From positions 1 through 6,842 of the forward strand of contig PWGY01000006.1 of assembly GCA_003554665.1 (NCBI GenBank): a DNA stretch of 6,842 nt. Reading direction: 5' to 3'. The stretch comes from Bacteroidales bacterium. GTDB lineage: Bacteria; Bacteroidota; Bacteroidia; Bacteroidales; UBA7960. The notes beneath the pieces are model-generated. The model saw nothing but the letters and a program-made list of their open reading frames with translations. It was not told the origin of the DNA and did not search any database. Below are positions 1 to 6,842 of the stretch, in pieces; the first letter of the stretch is position 1; every line of letters begins with the position of its first letter. The translations under genes were made by a program, and so were the position numbers.

Positions 1-872
1 ATATGGTGGGGATGTATAAAACAAACAACGGGCTTGACCTGCAAGGTGCAGGAACCCTGGCTGAAGGTGTAAATATTGCTGAGCAATTGGCGGAAAAAAT
101 GAATTTCCCGCTCAGGAAAACCACCGCAGACATTGCACCCCGCACTGACACCTGGCCTTTCGGAGAAACCGGCATCCCGGCCATACATGCGTTTACAAGG
201 CTCAAGTCACCTTATCATGAGCCGGAAGACACTTACGACCTTCTGGATTATGATGGAATGGCCAAAATCACCCGCTACCTGCAGGCGTTGGTAACTGAGT
301 ATTCAAACCTTTCTGAACTGGCCCCCTCCCGGCGTTTCGCAAGGATGCAACGTCCTTACGGGCTGAGATTGAACGCAGGTGCCCTCGCATATGCCGGCAG
401 TTCCTACCATGAATACTCGGACGAATTCTTCAGGGCAAATAATGTGTTTGCCTTCAGCACGGGGGTTTTTCTGCAGTTGCATGTGGGAGAAAAATTCACC
501 TTTCAACCGGAAGTTCTATATGACTTTAACGGAAGCGATTCGGAACAAGGGACTTACCGTCGTCACTCTATTACCATGCCAATAAATTTTCAGTACAATA
601 TTGCCGGTGAAATGAGGGGACAGGTTCGTTTGTACCCTTTCGCAGGAGCTTATTACAGGTACAACCTCTCAGGAAAAGAAGGTGATCAGACATTGGATTT
701 CGGTGATCATCATCCCCGTCAGGAGTGGGGTATGAATTTCGGTTTAGGAGCAGACATCATGATGGTACACATTGCCTATACCTGGCGACGGAGTATTACC
801 AGTATTTCAGAACACTCCGGCAGCGATATACAACAAATCGGAAGTTATTTTAGCATAGGCTACAAATTCTGA
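1..872 (+). CDS. M28-family metallopeptidase C-terminal part fused to an outer-membrane beta-barrel domain (5' truncated)
   Basis: The gene runs off the left edge. The reading frame opens at the first base of the window, and the ATG at base 3 is not a believable start: MVGM matches the M28 motif in which a metal-binding Asp comes just before M(V/I)G, so that Asp and the other N-terminal zinc ligands lie outside the window. Numbering from that Met, residues 1-100 are the end of the peptidase fold. They include the DTWPF...GIPA segment (D49-A60) and PYHEPEDT, whose His72 fits the last zinc-ligand His of the family, followed by the typical LDYDGM. After a short linker (about 101-118), residues 119-289 form alternating amphipathic strands (for example VFLQLHVGEKFTFQPEVLYD) typical of PorT/OMP_b-brl_2 barrels. 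The protein ends in Phe (YFSIGYKF), the usual outer-membrane insertion signal. I infer an exo- or aminopeptidase tethered to the outer membrane, probably facing the periplasm. The substrate is unknown. The gene converges on its right neighbour. Confidence 0.85.
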   Translation, partial: MVGMYKTNNGLDLQGAGTLAEGVNIAEQLAEKMNFPLRKTTADIAPRTDTWPFGETGIPAIHAFTRLKSPYHEPEDTYDLLDYDGMAKITRYLQALVTEYSNLSELAPSRRFARMQRPYGLRLNAGALAYAGSSYHEYSDEFFRANNVFAFSTGVFLQLHVGEKFTFQPEVLYDFNGSDSEQGTYRRHSITMPINFQYNIAGEMRGQVRLYPFAGAYYRYNLSGKEGDQTLDFGDHHPRQEWGMNFGLGADIMMVHIAYTWRRSITSISEHSGSDIQQIGSYFSIGYKF

Positions 873-894
873 CAACCATTTCGGACTCCAACCC

Positions 895-1785
895 CTACCA
901 ATTAATGCTTTCGTGCAGCCAGTCATCATCGGGCCAGTATGAAGGGTGATAATCGATATACACGATCGTGGGATATGCCAGTTTTTCCAGTTCTTTCAAA
1001 AACTCCAGCCATTCATCCCATTGATCTGCGACCTTCTTTCTCTCACCTTGTTGCATACGTTCAATATTCCTTTGCGCAGCCTGTCCCTGGGAGGCAGCAA
1101 TTTTTTCCATCAGGGCAGCAGCTTCCTCCATTCTCCCCTGTGCCATGAGTTGCTGGGCCTCTTCCATAAGATCCTCGGCATCAATGGCCTCCCCTGCCTC
1201 CGGATCCAGTTCGCCCTGATACTGCCGGTGTAATTCTTCGTCCCTGGTCATATGACTGCCATCTGCCATGGTTCTTTCTGAGAAACCAAAAAACGCATGT
1301 TCAAGATAACCATAACGCCCGCACAGTTCGTTGAAATCATTCCTGTCATACAGCTCCAGTTCTCTGTGCATTTCCCTGAAGGGCCGGAAATACACCGAAG
1401 TACAATTCCGTGACTCCTCAGTTCGGATACTTCGCACAGAAACTCCCGGTTTATCGGGAATGTCGTATACCTTCAATATGCCCAAAGCTTCCACTTCTAC
1501 AGGCAACAATTCGGAATGGTAATGATTGCCACTTTCAATGGCTTCCATCTCACCAATCTTCTGCCGGTAAAAGGCCACAACTTCATCCACCTGCAAAGGA
1601 GAATAAAGGGCCACCGTGAACCCACGTTCAGGGATATTCTCTGCTGAAGGAGCCGAGCCCTCACCATACAGAATGGCATCAGGCGGAAAAGGAGCAAGTA
1701 ATCTGCTTTCCTGTGAAAACGCTGTCAGGCTTAAAATAAGCACCAGTATTCCTGTACTGATTGCGCAGGTAATTTGTGTTTGCAT
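895..1785 (-). CDS. Secreted protein of unknown function
   Basis: The product has 296 residues and matches no family I can name. Residues 1-24 form a Sec signal peptide: a hydrophobic core GILVLILSLTAF, then Ser-Gln near the likely cleavage site. There is no lipobox Cys there, so a soluble periplasmic or exported protein is likelier than a lipoprotein. Residues 32-80 hold the pattern APFPPDAILY...VDEVVAFYRQKIGE. This resembles a loose motif in small secreted proteins in which a 'PxxA' segment precedes a 'VxxFYxxxL' helix; the likeness is by eye only. C128 and C155 are the only cysteines outside the signal peptide and could form a disulfide. Residues 203-270 are strongly helical and charged (EEAQQLMAQGRMEEAAALMEK), either coiled coil or one to two TPR-like hairpins. 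The C-terminus is aromatic and acidic (YWPDDDW...W296). The ATG at 1785 has no Shine-Dalgarno but sits about 30 nt below a good promoter, so the gene is probably its own transcription unit. Confidence 0.8.
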   Translation of the reverse strand: MQTQITCAISTGILVLILSLTAFSQESRLLAPFPPDAILYGEGSAPSAENIPERGFTVALYSPLQVDEVVAFYRQKIGEMEAIESGNHYHSELLPVEVEALGILKVYDIPDKPGVSVRSIRTEESRNCTSVYFRPFREMHRELELYDRNDFNELCGRYGYLEHAFFGFSERTMADGSHMTRDEELHRQYQGELDPEAGEAIDAEDLMEEAQQLMAQGRMEEAAALMEKIAASQGQAAQRNIERMQQGERKKVADQWDEWLEFLKELEKLAYPTIVYIDYHPSYWPDDDWLHESINW

Positions 1786-1819
1786 GATTGCTGATTTTTT
1801 ATGGCTGAATCAATCTAAA

Positions 1820-1851
1820 CAAATGTATAAACAAATCAACTGCCACGCAAA
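1820..1851 (-). promoter_or_regulatory. Bacteroidota-type promoter for the secreted-protein gene
   Basis: Read on the minus strand, TTTG (1851-1848) is followed after exactly 20 bp by TACATTTG (1827-1820). This is a full match to the Bacteroidota primary sigma consensus, TTTG then TAnnTTTG with a gap of about 19-21 bp. Transcription would start near 1812-1816, giving a leader of roughly 30 nt to the ATG at 1785. The stretch just upstream (about 1857-1888) is almost all A/T and could act as an UP-like element. Placement and direction both fit the gene at 895-1785. Confidence 0.75.
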
Positions 1852-1901
1852 CAGTCTAAACAATATATGTTTTTATCTAAATTTTATCACCTCTTTGGGG
1901 A

Positions 1902-1928
1902 ACTTTGATTCGACAGCTCAAACAAAGT
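1902..1928. repeat. Small inverted repeat in the 1786-1968 gap
   Basis: ACTTTG (1902-1907) and CAAAGT (1923-1928) are perfect 6-bp inverted arms with 15 bp between them. An overlapping alternative stem pairs TTTGA (1904-1908) with TCAAA (1918-1922) around a 9-nt loop. The repeat lies about 50 bp upstream of the -33 element of the 1820-1851 promoter. It could be an operator half-site pair or a readthrough hairpin, but arms this short in AT-rich DNA also arise by chance. No T-run follows on the minus strand. Confidence 0.3.
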
Positions 1929-1938
1929 AAATCTTCAT

Positions 1939-1965
1939 AAAAAACAGAATAGAGCAAGCCTCATT
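1939..1965 (-). terminator. Possible weak rho-independent terminator after the TolC-type gene
   Basis: On the minus strand, starting 3 nt after the TGA of the outer-membrane efflux gene, AATGAG and CTCTATT can pair around a GCTTG loop (1965-1948) with one bulged base. A run of six T (1944-1939) follows after CTG. The stem is short and AT-rich, so the call is tentative. The position is right: at the end of the efflux operon and upstream of the next gene's promoter. Confidence 0.3.
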
Positions 1966-1968
1966 GTG

Positions 1969-3348
1969 TCAGAAAATTTCTGCGCTGAGCTCCCCGGTGG
2001 ATTTCAGGTACATGGTTCTTCGAAGCAGCACGGAAGCCTGTGCTTCAATATGATCACTCTTCGCAGATTGCCACTGTGCCTGAGCCTCAAGCAGATCAAC
2101 CAGGGTTTCCATCCCCTGATCAAACATGTCCTGGCTTGTTTCCAGGTTCTCTTCAGCCTGTTCCAGGGCCTGGCTGGTGAGATTTAACCTTGTAATCGCA
2201 TCCTCCAGTTTAAATCGATTCCTGGCAATATCCAACTTTAATTGATCCCCCGCATCTTCCTTCTCAATTCGTGCAGCTTCAGTCTTCAGCCGGGCCACCG
2301 ACAACTGATTCCTGCTTTCGTTCCAGTTAAAAACGGGGATTCGGATCATTGCCATGGATGAAAATGCAGCACTTTGGACCGAACTCCCAACAATTTCCAG
2401 ACCGCCAAAGTAATTATACCCTGCGCTGAGTCCAATGCTGGGAAGCATATCCGCCCTGACCATCCTTTCATGGTATCTGCCAAGCGAAACGGATTTTTCA
2501 AGCATCCTGTACTCCGGCCTGTTTTCCGGGCCCGGATCCTCCTGCAAAAGACCTGAAAAATCAAGACTTTCCGGTTCAGGCTTTTCAGTAGTCCGGATCT
2601 GGGTGTCCAATGGCAGCCCGATCACCCGGCACAGATCCATCCGGGCAAGTTCTGTCCCGCTGCTTGCCTGCTGCACCATCAGGATCGCTTCGTTTCGCTC
2701 CACCCGTGCTTTCAGCAATTCATTCCTTGTGATCATTCCTTCTTCCAGACTCTCTTCAAGTTTAGCCTCCAGCTCATCTAGAAGCTCCTTGTATTCAACA
2801 GCTGCCAATTTCTTTTCCTGAAGGGTAATATACCGGTAATATGCTGCATCAGCCAATGCAACAACCTCTGAATGATTAAGCTCAATATCCAGCGAGTTGA
2901 CCTCCGTTGCTTTTTGGGCCATCCCTCTGGCAGCCCGGATCCTTCCTCCCATATAAACTGCCTGTTCCAATTGTGCTCCGGCCATTGTAATGCCCGACAG
3001 CCCTAAATCCACATCGAAATCAGTCAGCAACTCTCTGATAATATCGCCCAATCCCCCCTCAAGATCCAGCATTGATTCTGGTGATACCGTGAATTCTACT
3101 TTATCCGGCGAATAAAAATACAGGCCTGATGCTGAAAATTCAGGCAAATGGGCGGCCCAGGCAATTTTTTCCTGCAGTTCTGCCTGCTCCAACTGGTTTT
3201 CGGACAGCTTAAGCTGGTTTGAATGAGCCAATGCCATTTGGCGGCTTTTCATTCTGTCAAGTTCAACTGCACCAGCCCTCGTATATCCGTTACTGATTAA
3301 AAGAATAAGGACAAGCAGCTGCAATGCAATGGAAAGTATTCTGGTCAT
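1969..3348 (-). CDS. TolC-family outer-membrane efflux channel protein
   Basis: This is the outer-membrane channel of the tripartite pump. I chose the ATG at 3348 (459 residues) because it places a clean signal peptide at the N-terminus: MTR, then the hydrophobic core ILSIALQLLVLILLI, with cleavage likely after TRAGA (near residue 27). An in-frame TTG at 3387 would add 13 residues ahead of the signal peptide and is preceded directly by a stop, so I judge it unlikely. The two-fold TolC repeat is visible. In the first half, LPEFSASGLYFY (about 68-79) and QLEQAVYMGGR (126-136) are followed by long helices. In the second half, MLPSIGLSAGYNYFGG (about 301-316), IPVFNWNESRNQL (337-349) and GMETLVDLLEAQAQW (about 412-426) lead into the final helix. 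There is no lipobox. Length is normal for the family. The gene lies 109 bp below the pump gene with no promoter seen between them, so it is probably the last gene of the operon. Confidence 0.93.
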   Translation of the reverse strand: MTRILSIALQLLVLILLISNGYTRAGAVELDRMKSRQMALAHSNQLKLSENQLEQAELQEKIAWAAHLPEFSASGLYFYSPDKVEFTVSPESMLDLEGGLGDIIRELLTDFDVDLGLSGITMAGAQLEQAVYMGGRIRAARGMAQKATEVNSLDIELNHSEVVALADAAYYRYITLQEKKLAAVEYKELLDELEAKLEESLEEGMITRNELLKARVERNEAILMVQQASSGTELARMDLCRVIGLPLDTQIRTTEKPEPESLDFSGLLQEDPGPENRPEYRMLEKSVSLGRYHERMVRADMLPSIGLSAGYNYFGGLEIVGSSVQSAAFSSMAMIRIPVFNWNESRNQLSVARLKTEAARIEKEDAGDQLKLDIARNRFKLEDAITRLNLTSQALEQAEENLETSQDMFDQGMETLVDLLEAQAQWQSAKSDHIEAQASVLLRRTMYLKSTGELSAEIF

Positions 3349-3457
3349 GGTATGGGCTTTATGGTTTATAAATTGAAGATTCAGCAATCATTCTGTATTA
3401 TTTCTGCCTGCCAGGATTCCCGCTGCATACTTACCACACACTTTAAGGGTTTGGTAA
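3349..3457. other. 109-bp gap between pump and channel genes
   Basis: I find no TTTG/TAnnTTTG promoter on the minus strand, no hairpin with a T-run and no small reading frame with a credible start. The only symmetry is a 9-nt CCTGCCAGG palindrome, too short to call. The gap is longer than the 12 bp between the adaptor and pump genes, but nothing in it argues against cotranscription. Confidence 0.4.
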
Positions 3458-6400
3458 TCACTTTGATTCATATCGTGCCCGGGCGGATACCCTCCTCATC
3501 AACTCCTTCTCATTAACAACTCCATTTTTGCTGCTTTCTGCAGGTGAATGATGTACCTTTTTCACAGATTGCTTTGATCCCGAATCATTTTCTGAGTCCT
3601 TACGGGAGCCAAGCCGGTACAGCACCGCATACCATACCGGCATCATCATCAGGGTGATCAGTGACCCCAGAAACAGGCCGGACATCATTGTAACTGCCAG
3701 TGATCCGAACATATCATCATTGAGCAAAGGTACCATCCCCAAAATGGTTGTCAGCGAGGCCATCATCACAGGACGGAGGCGTGAAGCTGAAGCATCCATC
3801 AGGGCTTCATACCTCTCTTTCCCTTCTTTCAGCTGATAGCCCACTTCTTCCAGCAGGACAACACCGTTTTTGATCATCATCCCCATCAGGCCCAATGCAC
3901 CGACTATTGCAACAAAACCAAACTCCCTTCCTGTCACAATCATTCCGGGAACAATGCCGATAAAAGCAAGCGGAAGACTTAGTATGATAATCAAAGGTTT
4001 GATATAATTGTTGAACAGCAATATCAGGATGGCTATCATCAACACAATGGCAAGCGGAAGATTCTTGAACAGGTATTGCTGGGATTCTTCGCTGGCCTCA
4101 TATTCTCCGAGCCACTTCATACGATAGCCGGGAGGCAGATCAATTGACTCCACACCCTCCACGATACTGCTGCGAACTTCCTCCGCAGTTACCCCCGCAA
4201 CGGGGTTGCACTGAACCTTGATCGCACGCTGTCCATCGTATCGTCTGACAACCGGCTCCTCCCATGAATAATTCATATCATCCACCACCTGATGCATAGA
4301 TACAGCACCCAACCCGGCCTTAAGTAATTCCAGGGGTTCCTGAAGGCCGCTTATGATGTCAGAGATCATCCGGGTATCAAAGACGATCCCGGAAGGAATG
4401 ACCCTGAAAACAGGAGCAGAAAACAGCGATTCAGCTTTTTCACCCGTTTCTCCAACGAGCTGCAGATACATGGGAACTGCCCTGTTGCCCTCATAAAATG
4501 TACCCAGGGGAAAGCCTTCCGTAGACGCGAGTGTCGACAAAGCCACGTCAGAGCGGGAAACACCGGCCTGCCCCGCATTCATTTGGCTGAATCCAGCCAC
4601 CTTCTTTTTTGCAGCAGGCTCCCAGTTATTGGTAACCAGTATGGCATCAGGCTCTTCATTCATGATCTTTTCAGCTTCTGAAGCCAGTGACTTTAAAACC
4701 CCCGGATCCGGACCTGTAAACATCACTTCAACAGGAAACTCCTTATACATGAAGTTGTACTGCAACACCCTCACATAAGCCTGCGGGTAATACATTATCA
4801 GGTAATCCTGAATGTCCCTGATCTTTTCCAGAAGTGCAGGATAACTTTTGAAGTCTACGATCAACTCCCCATAACTCATGGAAGGTTCAGCCATATGACG
4901 CACCAGGTTGTACCGGGAGGGGGTTCCTCCCAAACTGGCAGTCACATTGGTAACTTCGGGTTTTGCCATTAACCAGTGCTCAATCTCCGAAAGGTCACTG
5001 TCCACTTTTTCTATCCTGGTTCCGGCAGGCATTCTGTATTCTATATACAACTGGCTGTAACTCATATCCGGAAAAAAAGTGCGCGGAACATACCGGAACA
5101 TGAAAACACTCACTGCCAGTAATATGGTTACAACAATAACCGATATCGTTTTATGCCATAACAAGTATTTGAGAAAGCGCCTGTGTATGCGATAGATCCT
5201 TCCGGAATAGGGTTTTACTTGTTGCTTTCGTGTACCTCCGGTGCCATCACTGACAGCCCTGAACTGAAAGGCGGCCATCAGTGGGGCCTGGGTAAGTGCC
5301 AGTACCCAGCTCAGCAGCAAGGATACTGCCAGCACAATGAACAGGTCGCGCACATACTCACCGGCTGTATCGGGTGAAAGAAAAATCGGAAAAAAAGCCA
5401 GGATGGCGATCAGGGTTGCCCCCAGCAAAGGCCAGGCAGTTTTATGAACTGTTCGGACAAGTGCCCTGTCTTTTTTTACCCCGCTTTGTATGTCAGAATA
5501 TATTCCGTCAACAATGACAACAGCATTGTCTACGAGCATACCCATGGCCACAATGAATGAACCCAGCGATACCCTCTGAAGTGTTCCTTCAAGAAGGTTT
5601 AAAATGGCCATTGAGCCCAGGATGGTCAGCAAAAGGCCACTTCCGATTATAAAACCACTTCGCCACCCCATGGCAATCATCAGAATGAAAACAACAATGA
5701 CCACAGATTGAAGCAGATTGAACATAAAAACAGAGATGGCCTCCCTGACCTTATCAGGCTGAAAAAAAACCTTTTCAAAACCAATTCCGGCAGGGATCCG
5801 CTCCTGCGCAAGCTCAGCAAGCTTTTTATCAACCCTTTCTCCAAGTTCAATGACATTCCCGCCACTTTCCATGGCAATGGAAATACCTAAAGCAGGCATT
5901 TTATTATGGCGCATGGCCTCACGAAAAGGCTTTTCCAGGCTTCGCTCAACAGTGGCAATATCAGAGAGCCTGAATTGATCTCCTTTATGGCCCTGTATGA
6001 TCAGATTGCGTATATCTTCGATTTCACTAAATCCTCCACCCACATCGAGTCGAATCCGCTCATCACCTGCCTCATAATAACCTGCATACACCGCATCGGT
6101 ACGGTCACGCAATGCCATGATCACTTCGGCCGGGTGAATCCCAAGGTCAGCCATTCGTGAATTCCGAATCCTGACATATAAAGCAGGGGATCGGTCTCCG
6201 TAGAGAGTCACTCGTTTTACATCTGCAAGACCTTCCAGTTCCTGCTTGACAAGCTGACCATATTCATACATTTCATCATAAGAAAACCCATCAGAGGTCA
6301 TGGCATAAAACAACCCATATACATCCCCAAAATCATCCAGCACCACAGGAGTTTGTGCCCCGGCAGGCAGGTCGGGAATAACTCCCTGAACCTTTCGGCG

Positions 6401-6727
6401 AAGAATGTCCCATTTCTGCTCTACATCATCCAGGCTCACGGTGGGATGCAGCTCAACGATCACTTCCGAGTAATCTGCCTCTGAACGGGATTCAATCCGG
6501 TAAACATCGCCCATGGTCTTTACGGCTTTCTCCACCAAATCTGTAACCTCCAACTCCACTTCATGGGCAGAAGCTCCTGGATAAACCGTCACAACGAGCG
6601 CCTGTTTGACCACAATTTCCGGATCTTCCAGCTTACTCATCGACATAAATGAATAAACACCACCGGCAGCAAGCACGACCAGGAAAAAATAAAACAGGGA
6701 TTTATGTCGGAAAACCAATTCAGTCAT
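3458..6727 (-). CDS. RND-family efflux transporter permease (HAE/AcrB-like)
   Basis: This complete 1089-residue inner-membrane pump would exchange protons for drugs or other small molecules and hand them to the adaptor and TolC channel. It has the RND layout: TM1 (about 11-29), porter domain with the LEDPEI motif (33-38) and YPGASAHEVE (49-58), TM2-TM6 (about 337-482), TM7 (about 527-545), a second porter domain (about 550-885), and TM8-TM12 (about 888-1036). The TM4 motif GMLVDNAVVIVDG (396-408) keeps the first relay Asp (D400) but has Asn401 where AcrB has a second Asp. The TM10 motif GMMIKNGVVLLEE keeps the relay Lys (K953). LEDPE-type sequence and the lack of heavy-metal (CusA) motifs favour the HAE group; the substrate is not predictable. 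A hydrophilic tail (about 1041-1089) follows TM12 and is longer than in AcrB-like pumps. The ATG at 6727 is the only ATG before an upstream in-frame stop at 6737-6739. Confidence 0.96.
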   Translation of the reverse strand: MTELVFRHKSLFYFFLVVLAAGGVYSFMSMSKLEDPEIVVKQALVVTVYPGASAHEVELEVTDLVEKAVKTMGDVYRIESRSEADYSEVIVELHPTVSLDDVEQKWDILRRKVQGVIPDLPAGAQTPVVLDDFGDVYGLFYAMTSDGFSYDEMYEYGQLVKQELEGLADVKRVTLYGDRSPALYVRIRNSRMADLGIHPAEVIMALRDRTDAVYAGYYEAGDERIRLDVGGGFSEIEDIRNLIIQGHKGDQFRLSDIATVERSLEKPFREAMRHNKMPALGISIAMESGGNVIELGERVDKKLAELAQERIPAGIGFEKVFFQPDKVREAISVFMFNLLQSVVIVVFILMIAMGWRSGFIIGSGLLLTILGSMAILNLLEGTLQRVSLGSFIVAMGMLVDNAVVIVDGIYSDIQSGVKKDRALVRTVHKTAWPLLGATLIAILAFFPIFLSPDTAGEYVRDLFIVLAVSLLLSWVLALTQAPLMAAFQFRAVSDGTGGTRKQQVKPYSGRIYRIHRRFLKYLLWHKTISVIVVTILLAVSVFMFRYVPRTFFPDMSYSQLYIEYRMPAGTRIEKVDSDLSEIEHWLMAKPEVTNVTASLGGTPSRYNLVRHMAEPSMSYGELIVDFKSYPALLEKIRDIQDYLIMYYPQAYVRVLQYNFMYKEFPVEVMFTGPDPGVLKSLASEAEKIMNEEPDAILVTNNWEPAAKKKVAGFSQMNAGQAGVSRSDVALSTLASTEGFPLGTFYEGNRAVPMYLQLVGETGEKAESLFSAPVFRVIPSGIVFDTRMISDIISGLQEPLELLKAGLGAVSMHQVVDDMNYSWEEPVVRRYDGQRAIKVQCNPVAGVTAEEVRSSIVEGVESIDLPPGYRMKWLGEYEASEESQQYLFKNLPLAIVLMIAILILLFNNYIKPLIIILSLPLAFIGIVPGMIVTGREFGFVAIVGALGLMGMMIKNGVVLLEEVGYQLKEGKERYEALMDASASRLRPVMMASLTTILGMVPLLNDDMFGSLAVTMMSGLFLGSLITLMMMPVWYAVLYRLGSRKDSENDSGSKQSVKKVHHSPAESSKNGVVNEKELMRRVSARARYESK

Positions 6728-6739
6728 TGCAGAAATTCA

Positions 6740-6842
6740 TTACATCATGTTGCCAATATTGGTTTCGGCTGCTTCGGGCAATGGCTCTACCTGTTGCCCT
6801 TCCTCAACAGAATGCACCCCTGCACTCACAATGATGTCTTCG
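6740..6842 (-). CDS. RND efflux periplasmic adaptor (HlyD/AcrA-type), C-terminal end only
   Basis: On the minus strand an open frame enters from the right edge and gives 33 codons, EDIIVSAGVHSVEEGQQV (first 18) then a polar tail ending NMM, with TAA at 6742-6740. The pattern 'D-I-V-x-x-G-V-H-S-V-x-E-G-Q-x-V' is typical of the membrane-proximal end of adaptors of the AcrA/HlyD (membrane fusion protein) family, where 'G-hydrophobic-x-L-x-x-G-Q-x-V' recurs. The stop is 12 bp before the ATG of the RND permease, on the same strand, exactly where the adaptor gene usually lies in such operons. The assignment rests on about 18 informative residues plus context. The rest of the gene is outside the window. 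Confidence 0.8.
   Translation of the reverse strand, partial: EDIIVSAGVHSVEEGQQVEPLPEAAETNIGNMM

Noticed and set aside
3..872. ATG at base 3 as the true start of the peptidase/barrel gene
   Set aside because: MVGM sits inside the conserved M28 segment following a metal-binding Asp, and most of the catalytic domain is missing, so the gene must begin upstream of the window.
873..894. Bidirectional terminator between the convergent genes
   Set aside because: The 22-bp gap has no inverted repeat or T-run.
939..1233. Overlapping plus-strand open frames opposite the secreted-protein gene, and similar frames opposite the efflux genes
   Set aside because: They lie antisense to well-supported genes, show no recognisable domain and have no promoter or start signal.
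1894..1930. Plus-strand promoter (GAACTTTG) or a second minus-strand -7 element (TTACTTTG) in the 1786-1968 gap
   Set aside because: Each misses a TA base of the consensus and lacks a properly spaced TTTG. No plus-strand gene follows.
1784..3391. 11-bp match TCAGCAATCAT near the starts of the two minus-strand genes (plus strand 3381-3391, minus strand 1794-1784)
   Set aside because: The copies are in opposite orientation relative to their genes, one overlaps a start codon, and the match is short with no extension. Chance is the simplest reading.
3458..6727. Heavy-metal (CusA-type) RND pump
   Set aside because: The TM4 motif and the LEDPE start are of the HAE-like group. The methionines are scattered, and I cannot identify a CusA-type metal pathway.

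Overview
The window looks like a chromosomal segment of a Bacteroidota bacterium. Four observations support this: a PorT-type small outer-membrane beta-barrel domain at the end of a peptidase, a textbook Bacteroidota promoter (TTTG, 20-bp gap, TACATTTG), gene starts without recognisable Shine-Dalgarno sequences, and moderate GC with AT-rich gaps. No taxon below phylum can be supported from the sequence alone.

Layout, left to right. (1) Bases 1-872, plus strand: the 3' part of a gene encoding the end of an M28-family zinc metallopeptidase domain, fused in frame to an outer-membrane beta-barrel domain. (2) Bases 895-1785, minus strand: a secreted protein of unknown function that converges on gene 1 with only 22 bp between the stops and has its own promoter at 1820-1851. 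(3) Bases 1786-1968: an AT-rich gap with that promoter, a possible weak terminator for the gene upstream and a small inverted repeat. (4) Bases 1969-3348, minus strand: a TolC-type outer-membrane efflux protein; the ATG at 3348 is preferred over the upstream TTG at 3387. (5) Bases 3458-6727, minus strand: a complete RND-type inner-membrane efflux permease. (6) Bases 6740-6842, minus strand: the last 33 codons of the gene directly upstream of the pump, which fit the C-terminus of an HlyD/AcrA-type periplasmic adaptor.

Genes 6, 5 and 4 are transcribed right to left in the order adaptor, pump, outer-membrane channel. This is the standard layout of a tripartite RND efflux operon, which would carry substrates from the inner membrane or periplasm to the outside using the proton gradient. 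The substrate cannot be read from the sequence. The operon promoter and any regulator lie beyond the right edge. The secreted protein and the peptidase have no visible functional link to the pump.

I see no RNA gene, CRISPR array, insertion sequence or phage gene. I do not find a convincing new biological system. The most unusual items are the peptidase/beta-barrel fusion, the unrecognised secreted protein with its clear promoter, and the long charged tail on the RND pump.
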